Shown: positions 18,301 to 28,057 of the stretch, in pieces | Layout of the letters: the number at the start of each line of letters is the position of its first letter | Numbering within the stretch: the stretch's first letter is position 1 | NCBI GenBank assembly: GCA_902802585.1 | Contig: CADCMR010000004.1 | Coordinates: 62,001-126,000, forward strand | DNA from: an uncultured bacterium | GTDB taxonomy: Bacteria > Verrucomicrobiota > Lentisphaeria > Victivallales > UBA1829 | Length of the DNA stretch: 64,000 nt | Direction: 5' to 3' | The notes under the pieces: model-generated | Database searches by the model: none | Told to the model about the DNA's origin: nothing | Seen by the model: only the letters and a program-made list of their open reading frames with translations | Position numbers and translations under genes: made by a program

Positions 18301-18905
18301 CCGCCTACGCCTACGCCGCGATCCCGCCTTCCAAGTGCGACATCACGATGCATTCCAACGTCGTCCGCGCCATCTGCGAGGAGGCGGACATGTATATCAA
18401 CGCGTCGAACAAGGCCCCCTATAAGTTCATCCGGCATCCCTATGCGCCCATCAACTGGGGAACGGGCGCCTACGAACACTACCTCACTGTCGTGTGGCAC
18501 GCATGGGCGTTTACGGACAACAAGCTCAAGGTTAAAACGTACAGGGACGCCATGATCCGGACCGCCGACAACACCCTCGGCTGCAACCCCCTGAACCTCA
18601 GCTGGATCGTCGGTGCGGGCTCAAACAGCATCCATGCCCCGCTCCACAACAGCCGGTTCAACCCCACGGGATTCTCCGTTTCCGGAATGCAGGTCCAGGG
18701 ACCGGACAACAAGGGCAAGGAATACCGTTACACCGAAACGCTCTTCCCGAGCCGCGACAAAACGCCGCCTCTCTACTGCTTCATCGACTCGATCTTCGCC
18801 ATAGGAATGGATGAAGGAACCGTGATCCATCAGGCGGAGACCATGGCGGCTTTCGGGCTCCTCCTTCCCGATGTGAAATCGCCGGAGGAGGACAAGGCGA
18901 AATAA
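15303..18905 (+). CDS. Secreted GH9 glycoside hydrolase with LamG domain inserted in the catalytic domain
   Basis: Probable endo-beta-glucanase or related beta-glucan hydrolase, exported. 1200 residues from the ATG at 15303; AGGAG lies 10 bases upstream, and the in-frame GTG at 15237 has no ribosome site. Residues 1-27 are a signal peptide. Two related beta domains follow (about 30-300), then a Lys/Asp/Pro-rich linker (about 360-420) and a CelD_N-type Ig domain (VKVNQVGY...GRYYIAVPGTG). The GH9 fold starts at AYGLFAQRCGIAL, is interrupted by a LamG/concanavalin-like domain (about 570-770, FPFNGSA to FDEFRIYNR), and resumes at HHDAGDY (Asp 800 and 803, the GH9 base and water-binding Asp). The C-terminal MDEGTVIHQAE (about 1170) likely holds the acid Glu. 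Confidence 0.85.
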   Translation: MTGRLRPAVSCLFLMCLFAAGMPATYALDADPALIAAPDKKPFVMTVMGVRNAFPAAADVIRVEVGAASNSSTLYELEAFRIMSEDDPEYAYEKFVQPAGISFPKDRSFPEVSAPKGFKSESKAANITEFKRESVDLKLHSPMQAGKTYAVVTRGHGSDVLSAGRAACQFRYDPAALSNVPDTGRAPDLMTLTVLGLRGLDSVGNGIIRLEFGPTFFCQEGYLLKHYHVSINGEPVEIKAMGRRSQIDLYRPVGWPYSVIMQHEVFLRMDRVLAEGDRLRVEVDPEVVSGANAAEIVFSDKRSYSSAVKVNQVGYITSAVKTAEIGRWLGSFPDEAAVLATSGETEHFRDISAEELFFGASKIEKDAQVAKDRSSSEKADTPDKNEPALPDKDESAKPGKTETINAGTASAADHEYSKSSLRYDAPPPFEIRDARTHEVVFSGQSKLSNPGKRSEGRAQYSGENVYEIDFTSFKTPGRYYIAVPGTGRSFEFSIATDVYGEAFRTAAYGLFAQRCGIALEQPYSEWRRIACHNKGIQLTTQRRIDGGEYIDAKKAVFEANLSSEVAVRPPVYAGPGLIAHFPFNGSAANAVPGGMALSPTNGKAQSFKVMPNLIWDGEANQVFETKSDRDNGWTGKLDYDKEKGLSFCFWLRRNDAPKGNQFDGDILTLRSGRGRSFRFSCGWGVPYYEFNGTRIYAGSRFGDDRWHCLIFTLKPESDGRWTCRIYRDGKHVRTGTSSASFTPGNDMVIGAVTNKGAEGCYFDEFRIYNRVLSTEEIEKLSERIEALVPKLIQASGGHHDAGDYNPRSHIDVAQVLMDAYEVAPKKFYDGQLNIPEKGNGIPDILDEALWALKLWIGLQDEDGGVYNGTESDGDPNFVQTVELDPKGDFVFAKDSRGSLMFAGAMAHASRLLRSLGKKEMADDYLNRARRAYDWGISNKPQTNNVQTFGNYYTAPLAYAAAQLFHTTGENAYHQAFLDNTPWQKNPKTKMIGDNYDLSLAAYAYAAIPPSKCDITMHSNVVRAICEEADMYINASNKAPYKFIRHPYAPINWGTGAYEHYLTVVWHAWAFTDNKLKVKTYRDAMIRTADNTLGCNPLNLSWIVGAGSNSIHAPLHNSRFNPTGFSVSGMQVQGPDNKGKEYRYTETLFPSRDKTPPLYCFIDSIFAIGMDEGTVIHQAETMAAFGLLLPDVKSPEEDKAK

Positions 18906-18929
18906 AAAAAGCGGGATCCGGAATCCCGC
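18904..18929 (-). terminator. Terminator for the metK-adoK-ahcY operon
   Basis: Stem GCGGGAT/ATCCCGC (18911-18929) is followed on the minus strand by seven T. It lies 68 bases beyond the ahcY stop codon. Confidence 0.7.
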
Positions 18930-18954
18930 GCGGAAATGACAAGGAAGACCGTAT

Positions 18955-18994
18955 GCCGCCTCCGCTAAAACGGCGGAGGCGGCACAATGTTTTT
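18955..18994 (+). terminator. Terminator after the GH9 gene
   Basis: A long stem GCCGCCTCCG/CGGAGGCGGC (18955-18983) is followed after a few bases by TTTTT. It lies 50 bases after the GH9 stop, between converging genes. Confidence 0.6.
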
Positions 18995-18996
18995 GA

Positions 18997-20430
18997 TCAG
19001 TAGCGGTAGCCGTCCGGCTTGAATGGACCGGAGACTTTCACGCCGATGTAGTCCGCCTGTTCCTGCGTGAGCTTCGAGAGCTTCGCGCCGCATTTGGCGA
19101 GGTGGAGGCGCGCGACTTCCTCGTCGAGCGTCTTCGGGATCAGGTAGACGTTCTTTTCGAGCTTCTTTCCGGCGATCTCGATTTGGGCGAGGACCTGGTT
19201 CGAGAAGGAGCAGCTCATGACGAAGTTCGGGTGTCCGGTGGCGCAGCCGAGGTTGACCAGGCGACCCTCGGCGAGGAGATAGATGCTGTGCCCGTCGGGG
19301 AAGGTGTATTTATGGACAGGGCACTCGCAACCCTTGATCTCGGTGACTTTGATGCCCTTGACCGCCTTCAGCCCCGCCACGTCGATCTCGTCGTCGAAGT
19401 GTCCGATGTTGCAGACGATCGCCTGGTCCTTCATCCCCGCCATGTGCTTTGCCGTGATGATGCGGCAGTTGCCGGTGCAGGTCACGTAGATGTCGGCGGT
19501 TTTCAGCGCATCTTCAATGCGTGCGACCTGGAATCCTGCCATGCAAGCCTGGAGCGCGCAGATCGGATCGACCTCGGTCACGACGACGCGGGCGCGCTCG
19601 TTCTTCATTGCCTCGGCGCAGCCCTTGCCGACGTCGCCGTATCCGCAGACCACGACCTGCTTGCCGGAGATCAGCACATCGAGCGCGCGTTTCAGTCCGT
19701 CGGGCAGGGAATGGCGGCAGCCGTAGACATTGTCGAACTTGGACTTCGTGACGGAGTCATTCACGTTGATGGCGGGGAAGAGGAGTTCGCCGGTCTTCGC
19801 GAGGTGGTTGAGGCGGTGGATGCCCGTGGTGGTCTCCTCTGAGACGCCCTTTATGCCCGCCGCGATCTTTCGCCAGAACTTGCGATCCTGCTTCCGGATG
19901 TCCTTCAGAATTGCGAACACCGCCTTTTCGTCGGCGGATTTCGGCGTGGTCTTCAGAAAAGCGGGGTCAAGCTCGCCCTTCACGCCCATGTGGACCAGAC
20001 CGGTGGCGTCGCCGCCGTCGTCCACGATCTGGTCCGGACCCTTGCCGTCCGGCCAGACCATCGCCTTCATGACGAACTGCCAGTATTCGGGGATGCTCTC
20101 GCCTTTGTAGGCGAAGACCGGGATGCCGCGTTTCGCGATGGCGGCGGCGGCATGGTCCTGCGTGGAGAAGATGTTGCAGGAGCACCAGCGGAGGTCGGCT
20201 CCGAGTTCGGCGAGCGTCTCGATGAGGACCGCGGTCTGGATGGTCATGTGCAGGCAGCCCATGATGCGGACTCCGGCGAGCGGTTTGGATTTGCTGTATT
20301 TTTCGCGGATCGCCATGAGACCGGGCATTTCGTACTCGGCGATCTCGATCTCCTTGCGTCCGAAGTCGGCGAGTCCGATGTCGCGGACCAGGTATTCACC
20401 TTTTGTTTTCCGGGTTGTTTTCGCGGGCAT
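18997..20430 (-). CDS. ahcY: S-adenosylhomocysteine hydrolase
   Basis: Splits S-adenosylhomocysteine into homocysteine and adenosine with bound NAD+. The 477-residue product has the substrate domain ([29 protein letters not shown]), the NAD-binding motif [11 protein letters not shown], and the conserved C-terminus ending PDGYRY, where Lys and Tyr contact NAD of the partner subunit. I start at the ATG at 20430, which has AAGGAACC upstream; the open frame continues upstream only as a shadow of adoK. It is the third gene of metK-adoK-ahcY. Confidence 0.95.
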   Translation of the reverse strand: MPAKTTRKTKGEYLVRDIGLADFGRKEIEIAEYEMPGLMAIREKYSKSKPLAGVRIMGCLHMTIQTAVLIETLAELGADLRWCSCNIFSTQDHAAAAIAKRGIPVFAYKGESIPEYWQFVMKAMVWPDGKGPDQIVDDGGDATGLVHMGVKGELDPAFLKTTPKSADEKAVFAILKDIRKQDRKFWRKIAAGIKGVSEETTTGIHRLNHLAKTGELLFPAINVNDSVTKSKFDNVYGCRHSLPDGLKRALDVLISGKQVVVCGYGDVGKGCAEAMKNERARVVVTEVDPICALQACMAGFQVARIEDALKTADIYVTCTGNCRIITAKHMAGMKDQAIVCNIGHFDDEIDVAGLKAVKGIKVTEIKGCECPVHKYTFPDGHSIYLLAEGRLVNLGCATGHPNFVMSCSFSNQVLAQIEIAGKKLEKNVYLIPKTLDEEVARLHLAKCGAKLSKLTQEQADYIGVKVSGPFKPDGYRY

Positions 20431-20471
20431 TGTGAGGGTTCCTTTTCGGTGGCATGTTATGATTTTTGAGT

Positions 20472-21482
20472 TCAAAGCATGGCGCGGACACGGGGGCGGA
20501 GCTCCCGCCAGGCGGTTTCCGGCAGACGCGCGCCGTAATGCGATACCGCGGCCGCGCCCAGGATGGAGCCGATGCGTCCGCAGATTTCCGGCGGGGCGTG
20601 GTTCAGCCAGCCGAACAGGAATCCCGCCTGCCAGAGGTCGCCCGCGCCCGTCGCGTCGACCGGGACCGCGTTTTCCGGCGCGATCCTGACCGTGCGTCCG
20701 TCCATACGGACGACCGAGCCGAGTGCGCCGAGCTTGACCGCGGCAACGGGGCAGAGTCGCGCGAGTGCGCCGAGCATGGCTTCGGGATCGTTTGTCCCGG
20801 CGAATTCCGCCGCCTCCAGTTCGTTTGCGAAGACGACGTCGACGTAATTTCCGAGGTAATCGCGGAGCACATCGCGGTACTCCCGCACGATCCCGTAGGA
20901 CGCCAGGTCGAAGCTCACCGGGATCCCGGCGTTTTTCGCCTGTTCGAGGAGGCGCGGCAGGAATGTCCGGTCCTTCAAACCGCACAGGTAGCCCTCCGTG
21001 TGCAGGAGATTCGCGCCGTCCAGGTCGGACGGCAGGATCCCGTCCGCGCGCATTTCAGCGGAGGCGCCGAGGTCGGTGACCATGGAGCGGTCGGCGTCGG
21101 GCGAGATCAGGCTCAGACAGCGACCGGTATGTTTCGAGGGGTGGTATTTGAACGAATGGATGCCGCCGCCGGATTCCGCGAAGGTGTCGCGGTAGTATAT
21201 GCCGTCGTCGTCGAGTCCGAGCCAGCCGAGGAAACGCGTGCCGAAACCGAGTTCGGAAAGACCGCAGAGGAGATTGCCGGTCGAGCCGCCCGGCGCTTTT
21301 TCCGGCTGGAATCCGCGTTCCAGCAGATGCCGGACCAGTTCGTCCAGGCGCGACGCTTCGACCCAGGTGGTATTGCCGCGTCCGCCGGGCAGTTCGCGCG
21401 CCAGGAAGTCGTCGTCGACGCGGACCAGCAGGTCGACGATCGCGGTCCCCGCGCCGGTGACTGTGGCGGCATGGCTTCTCAT
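20472..21482 (-). CDS. PfkB-family kinase, probable adenosine kinase
   Basis: Ribokinase-type sugar or nucleoside kinase of 336 residues. Visible motifs are [16 protein letters not shown] near residue 65 (PfkB signature 1 region) and [13 protein letters not shown] near residue 278 (signature 2, anion hole and catalytic Asp). The family fold alone does not fix the substrate. Its place between metK and ahcY strongly suggests it phosphorylates the adenosine released by AhcY and so pulls that reversible reaction forward. The gaps are 41 bases to ahcY and 21 to metK. Confidence 0.8.
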   Translation of the reverse strand: MRSHAATVTGAGTAIVDLLVRVDDDFLARELPGGRGNTTWVEASRLDELVRHLLERGFQPEKAPGGSTGNLLCGLSELGFGTRFLGWLGLDDDGIYYRDTFAESGGGIHSFKYHPSKHTGRCLSLISPDADRSMVTDLGASAEMRADGILPSDLDGANLLHTEGYLCGLKDRTFLPRLLEQAKNAGIPVSFDLASYGIVREYRDVLRDYLGNYVDVVFANELEAAEFAGTNDPEAMLGALARLCPVAAVKLGALGSVVRMDGRTVRIAPENAVPVDATGAGDLWQAGFLFGWLNHAPPEICGRIGSILGAAAVSHYGARLPETAWRELRPRVRAML

Positions 21483-21503
21483 TCAGGAAATCCCGTACGG
21501 GAA

Positions 21504-22688
21504 TCAGTCCGCGAATCTCTTTGCGGCGGCGAGGAGCGCGTCGACTTTGTCGGTCGCCTCCCACGGGAAACCGTCGCGTCCGAAGTGCCCGTATGCGGCG
21601 GTCTGACGGTATGCCCAGCCTTTGCGTTCCTTCAGTCCGAGCGCGGCGGTGATGCCCGCAGGAGTCATGTCGAAGACCTCGCGGACGACTTTCTCCAGCG
21701 CATGGTCGGAGAGTTTGCCCGTGCCGAACGTGTCGACGAAGATGGAGACTGGCTCGGTCACGCCGATGGCGTACGCCACCTGGATCTGGCAGCGGTCCGC
21801 AAGGCCCGCCTTCACGATGTTCTTGGCGATGTAACGGCACATATAGGCGGCGGAACGGTCCACTTTCGAGGGGTCCTTGCCGGAGAACGCGCCGCCGCCG
21901 TGCAGACCGCGTCCGCCGTAGGTGTCGACGATGATCTTTCGTCCGGTCAGACCGGTGTCGCCCGCGGGACCGCCGATCACGAAGGTCCCGGTCGGGTTCA
22001 CGAAATACACGGTCTTTTCCGTCAGGAATCCAGCGGGGACCACGTCCGCCACGACTTTCCGCACAAGAGATTCGAGCTGGGCTCGGGTGGCGTCCTTCGT
22101 GTGCTGGGTGGAGACCACGACCGTTTCAATGGCGACCGGCTTGTCGTTCACGTAGCGCACGGACACCTGGCATTTCGCGTCGGGACGGAGGAAGGCATAC
22201 GGTTTTCCCCCGGTTTTACGCAGGCGCGCCAGTTCGGCGACGATACGGTGCGCATAGTAGATGGGGGCGGGCATCAGCGCGTCGGTTTCGGTGCAGGCGA
22301 ATCCGAACATCATGCCCTGGTCGCCCGCGCCCTGCGCCTTGTTTTCTCCGGCGTCCACGCCCTGCGCGATGTCGGGCGACTGCCTGTGGATCTTCAGCAG
22401 GACTTCCGCCGTGTCGGCGGAGAATCCGAGTTCAGGATCGGTGTAGCCGATGTCGCGCACGACGCCGCGGGCGATCCTCTCCCAGTCCACGTGCGCCTTC
22501 GTCGAGATCTCGCCCGCGAGCACGATGAAATCCGTGGTGCAGAGCGTTTCGAGCGCCACGCGGCTGTCCTTGTCCTGCTCCATGCAGGCGTCGAGTATGG
22601 CATCGGAAATCTGGTCGGCGACTTTGTCGGGGTGTCCTTCCGAAACGGATTCCGAGGTGAACAGGTAATCTTTTTTGAGCTGGTTCAT
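21504..22688 (-). CDS. metK: S-adenosylmethionine synthetase
   Basis: Makes S-adenosylmethionine from methionine and ATP. The 394-residue product has the N-terminal [20 protein letters not shown] block, the methionine-binding [10 protein letters not shown] near residue 118, and the P-loop-like [19 protein letters not shown] near residue 260. I start at the ATG at 22688, preceded by the promoter at 22766-22793. No SAM-type riboswitch was recognisable in the roughly 75-base leader. It heads the metK-adoK-ahcY operon. Confidence 0.95.
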   Translation of the reverse strand: MNQLKKDYLFTSESVSEGHPDKVADQISDAILDACMEQDKDSRVALETLCTTDFIVLAGEISTKAHVDWERIARGVVRDIGYTDPELGFSADTAEVLLKIHRQSPDIAQGVDAGENKAQGAGDQGMMFGFACTETDALMPAPIYYAHRIVAELARLRKTGGKPYAFLRPDAKCQVSVRYVNDKPVAIETVVVSTQHTKDATRAQLESLVRKVVADVVPAGFLTEKTVYFVNPTGTFVIGGPAGDTGLTGRKIIVDTYGGRGLHGGGAFSGKDPSKVDRSAAYMCRYIAKNIVKAGLADRCQIQVAYAIGVTEPVSIFVDTFGTGKLSDHALEKVVREVFDMTPAGITAALGLKERKGWAYRQTAAYGHFGRDGFPWEATDKVDALLAAAKRFAD

Positions 22689-22765
22689 GATAATGGATTC
22701 GCTATGGGTAAAGTCAAACACGAAAAGGCGGAATTCAGTCGGCGGTTCAAAAAACCGCGCCTTAT

Positions 22766-22793
22766 AATATAGCATAAACCGCCCGCGATACAA
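22766..22793 (-). promoter_or_regulatory. Promoter for metK-adoK-ahcY
   Basis: Minus strand: TTGTAT, 16-base spacer, TATATT with TGC just ahead of the -10. It lies about 78 bases ahead of metK. Confidence 0.65.
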
Positions 22794-22909
22794 ATTCGCG
22801 GAATGAATAATTCCATTTTTTACCGATGCGGCGGGGGAGGGCAAGCCATCCACTGAGGTTGTGCCCGGCAGTCGCTCGGGCACGCTTTGCATGTCATGGC
22901 ACAGCGCCG

Positions 22910-24577
22910 CTAGATGCTGAAGAGCGAGCCGATCTTCTTTCCGAGCAGGACGGACGCGGCAGCGAGGATGGACGCCAGGAAGCACATCGACCATACGCCG
23001 AACGCCGCGGCGGTGTACGGACCCGCGCCGAGATACTGCGAGAGCTCGTAGATCGCCTTCGTGATCGGATAGAATTCGGCTTTCTGCGCGAGGATCAGCG
23101 AATCGGAGACCTCCATCATGGAGAAGCTGAACGCGAACAGCGCGCCGACGACCAGGTTTGCCGCCACCAGCGGGAGTGTGATCTTCACCAGCGTGCGCCC
23201 GTAGCCCGCGCCGGCGTTCCGCGAGGCGCGTTCGAGTTCCTCCGGCGTCTGGTCCAGCCCGCCCGCGACGGAGCGCAGGACGTACGGCACGCGCCGGACC
23301 GCGTAGGCGACGGCGAGCAGAAAGACCGGATTCGCGACCGGATCGAACAGCATGTGCGCCCACTGGTAGCGGATGGACATGCCGAGGAACCCGACCGCCA
23401 TTACGACGCCGGGGATCATGAGCGGCGTCATGGCGACGAGGTCGAGCAGCCAGCCGAACTTGAGGCTGCCGCGGCGGGTCAGGAACGCCGTCAGCACGCC
23501 CGCGGCGAGCGCCAGCGCCGTGGCGAGGAGCGCGTATTTCAAGCTGTTCACGATGCTCGGCACGACCAGGTGGTCGCCGAGCGCGTTCCGGTAGTGCATC
23601 AGCGAGAAGTGTTCCGGCAGGACCGTCCCGCTCCAGCTCGCCGAGGAAGCGATCAGCACCAGGCAGATGTGCGGCAGTGCGGCGACGAACGTGAACCCGG
23701 CGAAGACCGCGAGCGGAAGCCAGCGTCCGGGACCGGTAAGCTTCCGTGCGGACGCGCCCGGAGTTCCTTTCGCGACCGATGCCGCCGCGCCGCGTCCGAG
23801 CAGGAGTTTTGCGCCGAGGTAGAGCAGGCAGGAGACGGCGAGCGTGATGATGACGAGCGAGTACGCGGCGGGATTTGTGCCGAGTTCGGTCACGCCGTTG
23901 AAGATCTGGACCGGGGTCACGGTGTTGTACCCGAACATGAGCGGGGTGCCGAGTTCGGTGAACGCCCAGAGGAGGACGATGCTGCCGCCCGCGAGGAGCC
24001 CGGGGCGGAGCATGGGCAGCGTGATGCGGCGGAATCTCTGCCACGGACCCGCGCCGGCGTTTCGGGCGGATTCGAGCAGGGACGGATCAATGTTTCCGAA
24101 CGCCGTGACGAGGTTGAGGTAGGCGATCGGGTACAGATGCAGCGCCTGGATCATGCAGACGCTCCAGAACCTGCCGCTGCCGCCGAGCCAATCGACCGGG
24201 GGCAGTCCGAGCTCGCCGAGGATGCTGTTCAGGAGTCCGTAGTGCCCGAGGAGCTGCTGGAATCCGAGCGCGCCGACGAACGGCGGCAGGATCATTGGCG
24301 CCATCATCATCACGGAGCACGCGGCTTTGCCGGGGAAATCGTACTTGTCGTAGAGCGCGGCGAGTGGGATGGAGATCAGAAAGACGATGCCCGTGGTGAC
24401 GGCGGCGACCGCGAGCGAATTCATCATGCCCTGAAGGTACAGGCGGCTGCGGAAGACTTCGCGTATGACCGCCGGGTCGCAGCCCTCCGCCACGACCGTG
24501 AAGAGCGGCAGAAAAAGGAACAGAGCGAAGAATGCCAGGACCGCCAGCGCGAGGAAGAGGGCGAGGAAGCGTTTCAT
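22910..24577 (-). CDS. ABC transporter permease, fused double domain (FbpB/ThiP-like)
   Basis: Inner-membrane channel of a Fe3+/thiamine/phosphonate-type importer. The 555-residue product carries two permease halves in one chain, each with an EAA-type loop that contacts the ATPase: [17 protein letters not shown] (about residue 150) and [18 protein letters not shown] (about residue 445). About twelve hydrophobic segments are visible. The start overlaps the binding-protein gene by 4 bases and the gene stops with TAG. It is the third gene of the ABC operon. Confidence 0.88.
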   Translation of the reverse strand: MKRFLALFLALAVLAFFALFLFLPLFTVVAEGCDPAVIREVFRSRLYLQGMMNSLAVAAVTTGIVFLISIPLAALYDKYDFPGKAACSVMMMAPMILPPFVGALGFQQLLGHYGLLNSILGELGLPPVDWLGGSGRFWSVCMIQALHLYPIAYLNLVTAFGNIDPSLLESARNAGAGPWQRFRRITLPMLRPGLLAGGSIVLLWAFTELGTPLMFGYNTVTPVQIFNGVTELGTNPAAYSLVIITLAVSCLLYLGAKLLLGRGAAASVAKGTPGASARKLTGPGRWLPLAVFAGFTFVAALPHICLVLIASSASWSGTVLPEHFSLMHYRNALGDHLVVPSIVNSLKYALLATALALAAGVLTAFLTRRGSLKFGWLLDLVAMTPLMIPGVVMAVGFLGMSIRYQWAHMLFDPVANPVFLLAVAYAVRRVPYVLRSVAGGLDQTPEELERASRNAGAGYGRTLVKITLPLVAANLVVGALFAFSFSMMEVSDSLILAQKAEFYPITKAIYELSQYLGAGPYTAAAFGVWSMCFLASILAAASVLLGKKIGSLFSI

Positions 24578-26124
24578 TTCGGCGCGGCTCCTTTCTTCCG
24601 GGCGAGTTCGGCGGCGCGCAGGTAGCTTGCGCGGGCGGCCTCAGTCCAGCGGGTGCGTGCCGCCGCCGCTTCGGCGGGCGTGCCGCCCAGGGCTTTCGCT
24701 CCGTCTGCGGCGGATTCATACGGCACGGGGAGCGCGAGGAGTTCCGCCATTGCCTCGGGATTGGCGTCCGGGCCGCCGTTGTCCAGGATGGCTTTCCAGG
24801 CGGCGCGCAGGTCGTCCTCCGGGTCAAGCGCCGCACACTTGACGAGCACGCGGATGAGGCTGAAATAACGTCCCGTCCAGGCGGAATTGTATTCGAACGT
24901 GCCGCCGAGGTCGTAGGGGCGGTAGTCGGGCAGGGCGAGCTCGTCTTTCGGGAGTTCAAGCGGGGAATCCTTGCGGACGGACGGTCGGAGCTGAACGTAT
25001 TTGACCGGACCGCCGGGCGTGCCGGGTTTCAGGAGCCAGATCGCCGCGCCCTCCTTCGAGAGCAGAAAATCGATGAAATCCTTCGCCGCGTCGGGGTTGG
25101 GCGCGCCGCGCAGGAGCTGGACCGGATCGGCGGTGACGGCGGTACCCCCGCGCGGCATGACATAAGTCATGGTCGGTTCGCCGGTCCTCTGCCGCGCCCA
25201 TTCCGCCTCGCTGAACCCGTAGAAGTCGATGCAGATGCCCGCCGCCGCCTCGCCGGAGGAGACGTCGCGGACGACCTTGCCCGCACTGTCGGCGATGGAG
25301 CGCGCGTTGGCGGTGAGGAGTTTGATGCGGCGGAATCCCTCAAGCCAGCCTTTTTCCGGGCCGAGCTCCGCCATCGCCTGCTGGAGGATCATCTCGTAGC
25401 ACTTGGTGATGGAGCCGGACTTGGTCGGGTCGGCGAGCACGAGCGTGCCGAAGAACGCCGGGTCCGCGAGGTCGGTCCAGTTTTGCGGCGGCTCGACGCC
25501 GAGCTCGCGGATGCGCCGGAAATTGTACGCGATGCCGAACGAGGACAGGCAGTATCCGTAGTAGCGACCCTCCGGGTCGTAGATCTGCTCGCCCGCGAAG
25601 TTCATGGGGATGACGTCGTCGGTGAACCAGTCCGGGTGGCGCTCCTTCACCCCGGCGTCGACCGCGTAGCCGATGGAGGCGAATTTCGCCTGGTCGTAGG
25701 TGCCGCCGCCGAAGAAGAGGTCGATGCCGATGCCGATATCGGATTCGAGCAGGAGCCTGCGCGCCGGATGGTCATCTGCCGTGAGCTTGGAATTCTTGAA
25801 CGCCGCCGCCGTGTCGCGGTCCCATTCCATGCCTTTTTCGAGCGCGTACAGGCGGAATTCCGCCTCGAAGCGGTCGCCGATGTAGCGCACGATGTCGCTG
25901 GTGCCGCCGGGACTGCGCCAGTCGATCTTGATGTCGCGTCCGCGATGCTCCCTGTACCACTTGCGGAACGCCTGCTCGAACTCGTATTTGATCTGTTCCG
26001 AGTTCGGCGTGATGACCACGAGGCTTTCCGGCGCGTCCGGGCTCCAGTCGGCGGACGGCCTGAGCACGAGCGGGAGGATGATCAGCAGAATCGGGACTGC
26101 CAGGGCGAGGGCGAGACGTTTCAT
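24574..26124 (-). CDS. ABC transporter periplasmic substrate-binding protein
   Basis: Extracellular solute-binding protein, family 1-like, 516 residues, long for the type. Residues 1-24 form a signal or anchor. The body begins LVVITPNSEQIKYEFEQAF, the usual opening strand and helix of Fe3+/thiamine binding proteins. GLVPPQN-like NWTDLADPAFFGTLVLADP and the later YVMPRGGTAV stretch are typical of this group. An Ala/Arg-rich helical tail of about 100 residues follows. The ligand cannot be fixed from sequence; ferric iron is the first guess from operon make-up. Confidence 0.82.
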   Translation of the reverse strand: MKRLALALAVPILLIILPLVLRPSADWSPDAPESLVVITPNSEQIKYEFEQAFRKWYREHRGRDIKIDWRSPGGTSDIVRYIGDRFEAEFRLYALEKGMEWDRDTAAAFKNSKLTADDHPARRLLLESDIGIGIDLFFGGGTYDQAKFASIGYAVDAGVKERHPDWFTDDVIPMNFAGEQIYDPEGRYYGYCLSSFGIAYNFRRIRELGVEPPQNWTDLADPAFFGTLVLADPTKSGSITKCYEMILQQAMAELGPEKGWLEGFRRIKLLTANARSIADSAGKVVRDVSSGEAAAGICIDFYGFSEAEWARQRTGEPTMTYVMPRGGTAVTADPVQLLRGAPNPDAAKDFIDFLLSKEGAAIWLLKPGTPGGPVKYVQLRPSVRKDSPLELPKDELALPDYRPYDLGGTFEYNSAWTGRYFSLIRVLVKCAALDPEDDLRAAWKAILDNGGPDANPEAMAELLALPVPYESAADGAKALGGTPAEAAAARTRWTEAARASYLRAAELARKKGAAPK

Positions 26125-26142
26125 GGCTGTTTCGCTCCGGCG

Positions 26143-27219
26143 TCAGCGGGCGTTGTCCGGCGGGAGGATGGCGATCGCGTCCGGCGGGACGGAGCACGTG
26201 AGCGCGTCGCCGGGACGGCGTTCCGGCGCGGCGGATTCGCTCGCGTGGAGCGTGAACCCGGAGGCATCCAGCGTGAGGCCGGTCGTTTCGCCGAGGAAGA
26301 CGCTGTCGCGGACGATGCACGGGAAGGCGTTGACGGACACGGGATCGACGCCGGTGCGGACAGCTTCCGGACGGATCATGAGCGTACAGACGGCGTCCGG
26401 CGCGGGCTGGACGGGCTGGTCTTCAAGGCGCACACGGAGTTCGCCCGGCTGCGTGGAGAAGACGGCAATTCCGTTTTCGATACGCAGGCATTTCGCCTCC
26501 GGGAAATCGGCGTCGCCGAGGAACGCCGCCGTGAACTTGTTCGCAGGGCGCGTGTAGAGCGTGCGGGGCGCGTCAAGCTGAAGGATCACGCCATCCTTCA
26601 TGACGGCGATGCGGTCGCCCACACTGAGCGCCTCGCGCCGGTCGTGCGTGACATAGAGCGCCGTAAGATTGCGTTCCTTGCAGATGCGGCGGATTTCGGT
26701 GCGCATGAGGTCGCGGAGGCGCGCATCGAGGTTGGAGAGCGGTTCGTCGAGCAGGAGGATGTCGCCTTTGAGTGCGAGGGCGCGTGCGAGCGCCACGCGC
26801 TGCTGCTGGCCGCCGGAAAGCTCGTTGACCTTGCGTTTTGCGAACTCCGCCATGCCGACGACACCGAGCATCTCGTCAACGGTCTTTTTGATTTCAGACC
26901 GAGGGAGCTTCTTGATCTTGAGCCCGAATTCGATGTTTTCGGCGACGTTCAGGTGCGGCCAGAGCGCATAGTTCTGGAACACCATCGGGGTGTTGCGGGA
27001 TTCCGGGGGCAGGGCGGAGACGTCGCGCCCGCCGAGGACGATGGAACCCGCGTCCTGCCGGATCAGACCGGCGACGATGCGCAGGAGCGTGGATTTGCCG
27101 CAGCCGGAAGGACCGAGCAGGAACATGAGCTCGCCGGGTTCGACGGAGAGGTCGACGCCGCGCAGGACGGGCGTCTTGCCGTAGGCTTTGGAGACGCCGC
27201 GGATTTCAAGCATTGCCAT
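26143..27219 (-). CDS. ABC transporter ATPase (FbpC/PotA-like)
   Basis: ATP-hydrolysing subunit, 358 residues. Walker A GPSGCGKST (about residue 38), signature LSGGQQQRVALARAL (about 136), Walker B ILLLDEPLSNLDA, and the H-loop YVTHDRREAL are all visible. A C-terminal regulatory TOBE-type region follows (about 245-358). An alternative start is the ATG two codons further in (27213); neither has a strong ribosome site. It is the first importer gene and lies 13 bases after the small exported-protein gene at 27233. Confidence 0.9.
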   Translation of the reverse strand: MAMLEIRGVSKAYGKTPVLRGVDLSVEPGELMFLLGPSGCGKSTLLRIVAGLIRQDAGSIVLGGRDVSALPPESRNTPMVFQNYALWPHLNVAENIEFGLKIKKLPRSEIKKTVDEMLGVVGMAEFAKRKVNELSGGQQQRVALARALALKGDILLLDEPLSNLDARLRDLMRTEIRRICKERNLTALYVTHDRREALSVGDRIAVMKDGVILQLDAPRTLYTRPANKFTAAFLGDADFPEAKCLRIENGIAVFSTQPGELRVRLEDQPVQPAPDAVCTLMIRPEAVRTGVDPVSVNAFPCIVRDSVFLGETTGLTLDASGFTLHASESAAPERRPGDALTCSVPPDAIAILPPDNAR

Positions 27220-27232
27220 GATCGTGCCCGGC

Positions 27233-27811
27233 TCAGCGGAAGTTTTCGAACGTGAGGTCGTCGTCGGTGATGTCGATGAAGAAGAATCCGAGCACGGCGT
27301 CCAGGATTTCGACCGGATGGATTGACACGTCCGCTTCGATCACGGCAAGTCCGAGCGAGCCGCCGATCTCCCAGAAGTCGATGGCGCCTTCCTTCGGCAG
27401 GAAGATCTCATCGGAGGGCGTCACGAGCCCGTCCTTGTCCCACCAGTATTCCTTCGCGAGCAGGAACGCCGGGCGTCGTTCCATGTTAGTGGCGACGATC
27501 GGACCGATGCCGCTGTAGACGCCGTTCCTGCGTGCGAACCCGTACTGGCGGTTGTAGTCCTTGACCATCTGCGCCGTGGCGGAGAATCCGCCGCCGATCT
27601 CGACCTCGTGTGTGGCACGGAGGCTGGCGTGAGCGGTGAGGCCGACGCCGATATTGAGGGAGAAAACGTCGAGGAGGTCCAGAACGCGGTTCGGGAAGTA
27701 GAGCGTGACCTTGTCCATCCAATGCGACTGCGCGTGGACGGACGTCGAGGCGCTGAAGAGCATGCCGATGCCGAGCAGAACCGCGACCAGACGGTGTTTC
27801 ATTTGTTTCAT
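27233..27811 (-). CDS. Conserved exported protein of unknown function
   Basis: 192 residues from the ATG at 27811, where AAGGAA lies 7 bases upstream. The N-terminus is a signal peptide (about residues 4-28, cleavage near VHAQ). The mature part opens with FPNRVLDLLDVFSLNIGVG and closes with HPVEILDAVLGFFFIDITDDD. I recall that layout from widely spread small envelope proteins with no assigned function. Alternating residues suggest beta strands, so a small outer-membrane barrel is possible. It precedes the ABC importer by 13 bases and may share its transcript. Confidence 0.72.
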   Translation of the reverse strand: MKQMKHRLVAVLLGIGMLFSASTSVHAQSHWMDKVTLYFPNRVLDLLDVFSLNIGVGLTAHASLRATHEVEIGGGFSATAQMVKDYNRQYGFARRNGVYSGIGPIVATNMERRPAFLLAKEYWWDKDGLVTPSDEIFLPKEGAIDFWEIGGSLGLAVIEADVSIHPVEILDAVLGFFFIDITDDDLTFENFR

Positions 27812-27930
27812 GGGCGTTTTCCTTGTATTGCAAAGAGTTGAATGTGCTGAAAGATGCGGGCGGATTCTTTCCCGTATGCGGATGCCGTCTCCGGAGGCGG
27901 AAAAAACGGAGCCGCAAATAAAATCATAGA

Positions 27931-27958
27931 ACAATAAGCCATTTTTCCGAAAAGTCAA
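27931..27958 (-). promoter_or_regulatory. Promoter for the exported protein/ABC operon
   Basis: Minus strand: TTGACT, 16-base spacer, TATTGT (TATGAT follows closely). It is back to back with the plus-strand promoter at 27967-27994. Confidence 0.5.
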
Positions 27959-27966
27959 GAAAAAAA

Positions 27967-27994
27967 CTTGACTTTCCGCCGATTTCCTGTATTT
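27967..27994 (+). promoter_or_regulatory. Promoter for the CNNM/CBS protein
   Basis: TTGACT, 16-base spacer, TATTTT. The -35 boxes of this and the divergent promoter are only 8 bases apart. Confidence 0.55.
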
Positions 27995-28057
27995 TATTAT
28001 TCTGTCCCGGCACGGGACGTCTCCCAGGAACTGAAAACGGAAACCCCGGATCCCGCT

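Noticed and set aside
22689-22765. SAM riboswitch ahead of metK
   Set aside because: The short leader shows no recognisable SAM-I/II/III core; only a promoter and an ordinary leader are seen.
22826-24625. 599-codon open frame opposite the ABC permease
   Set aside because: Shadow rich in charged residues with no family pattern; the permease has both EAA loops.
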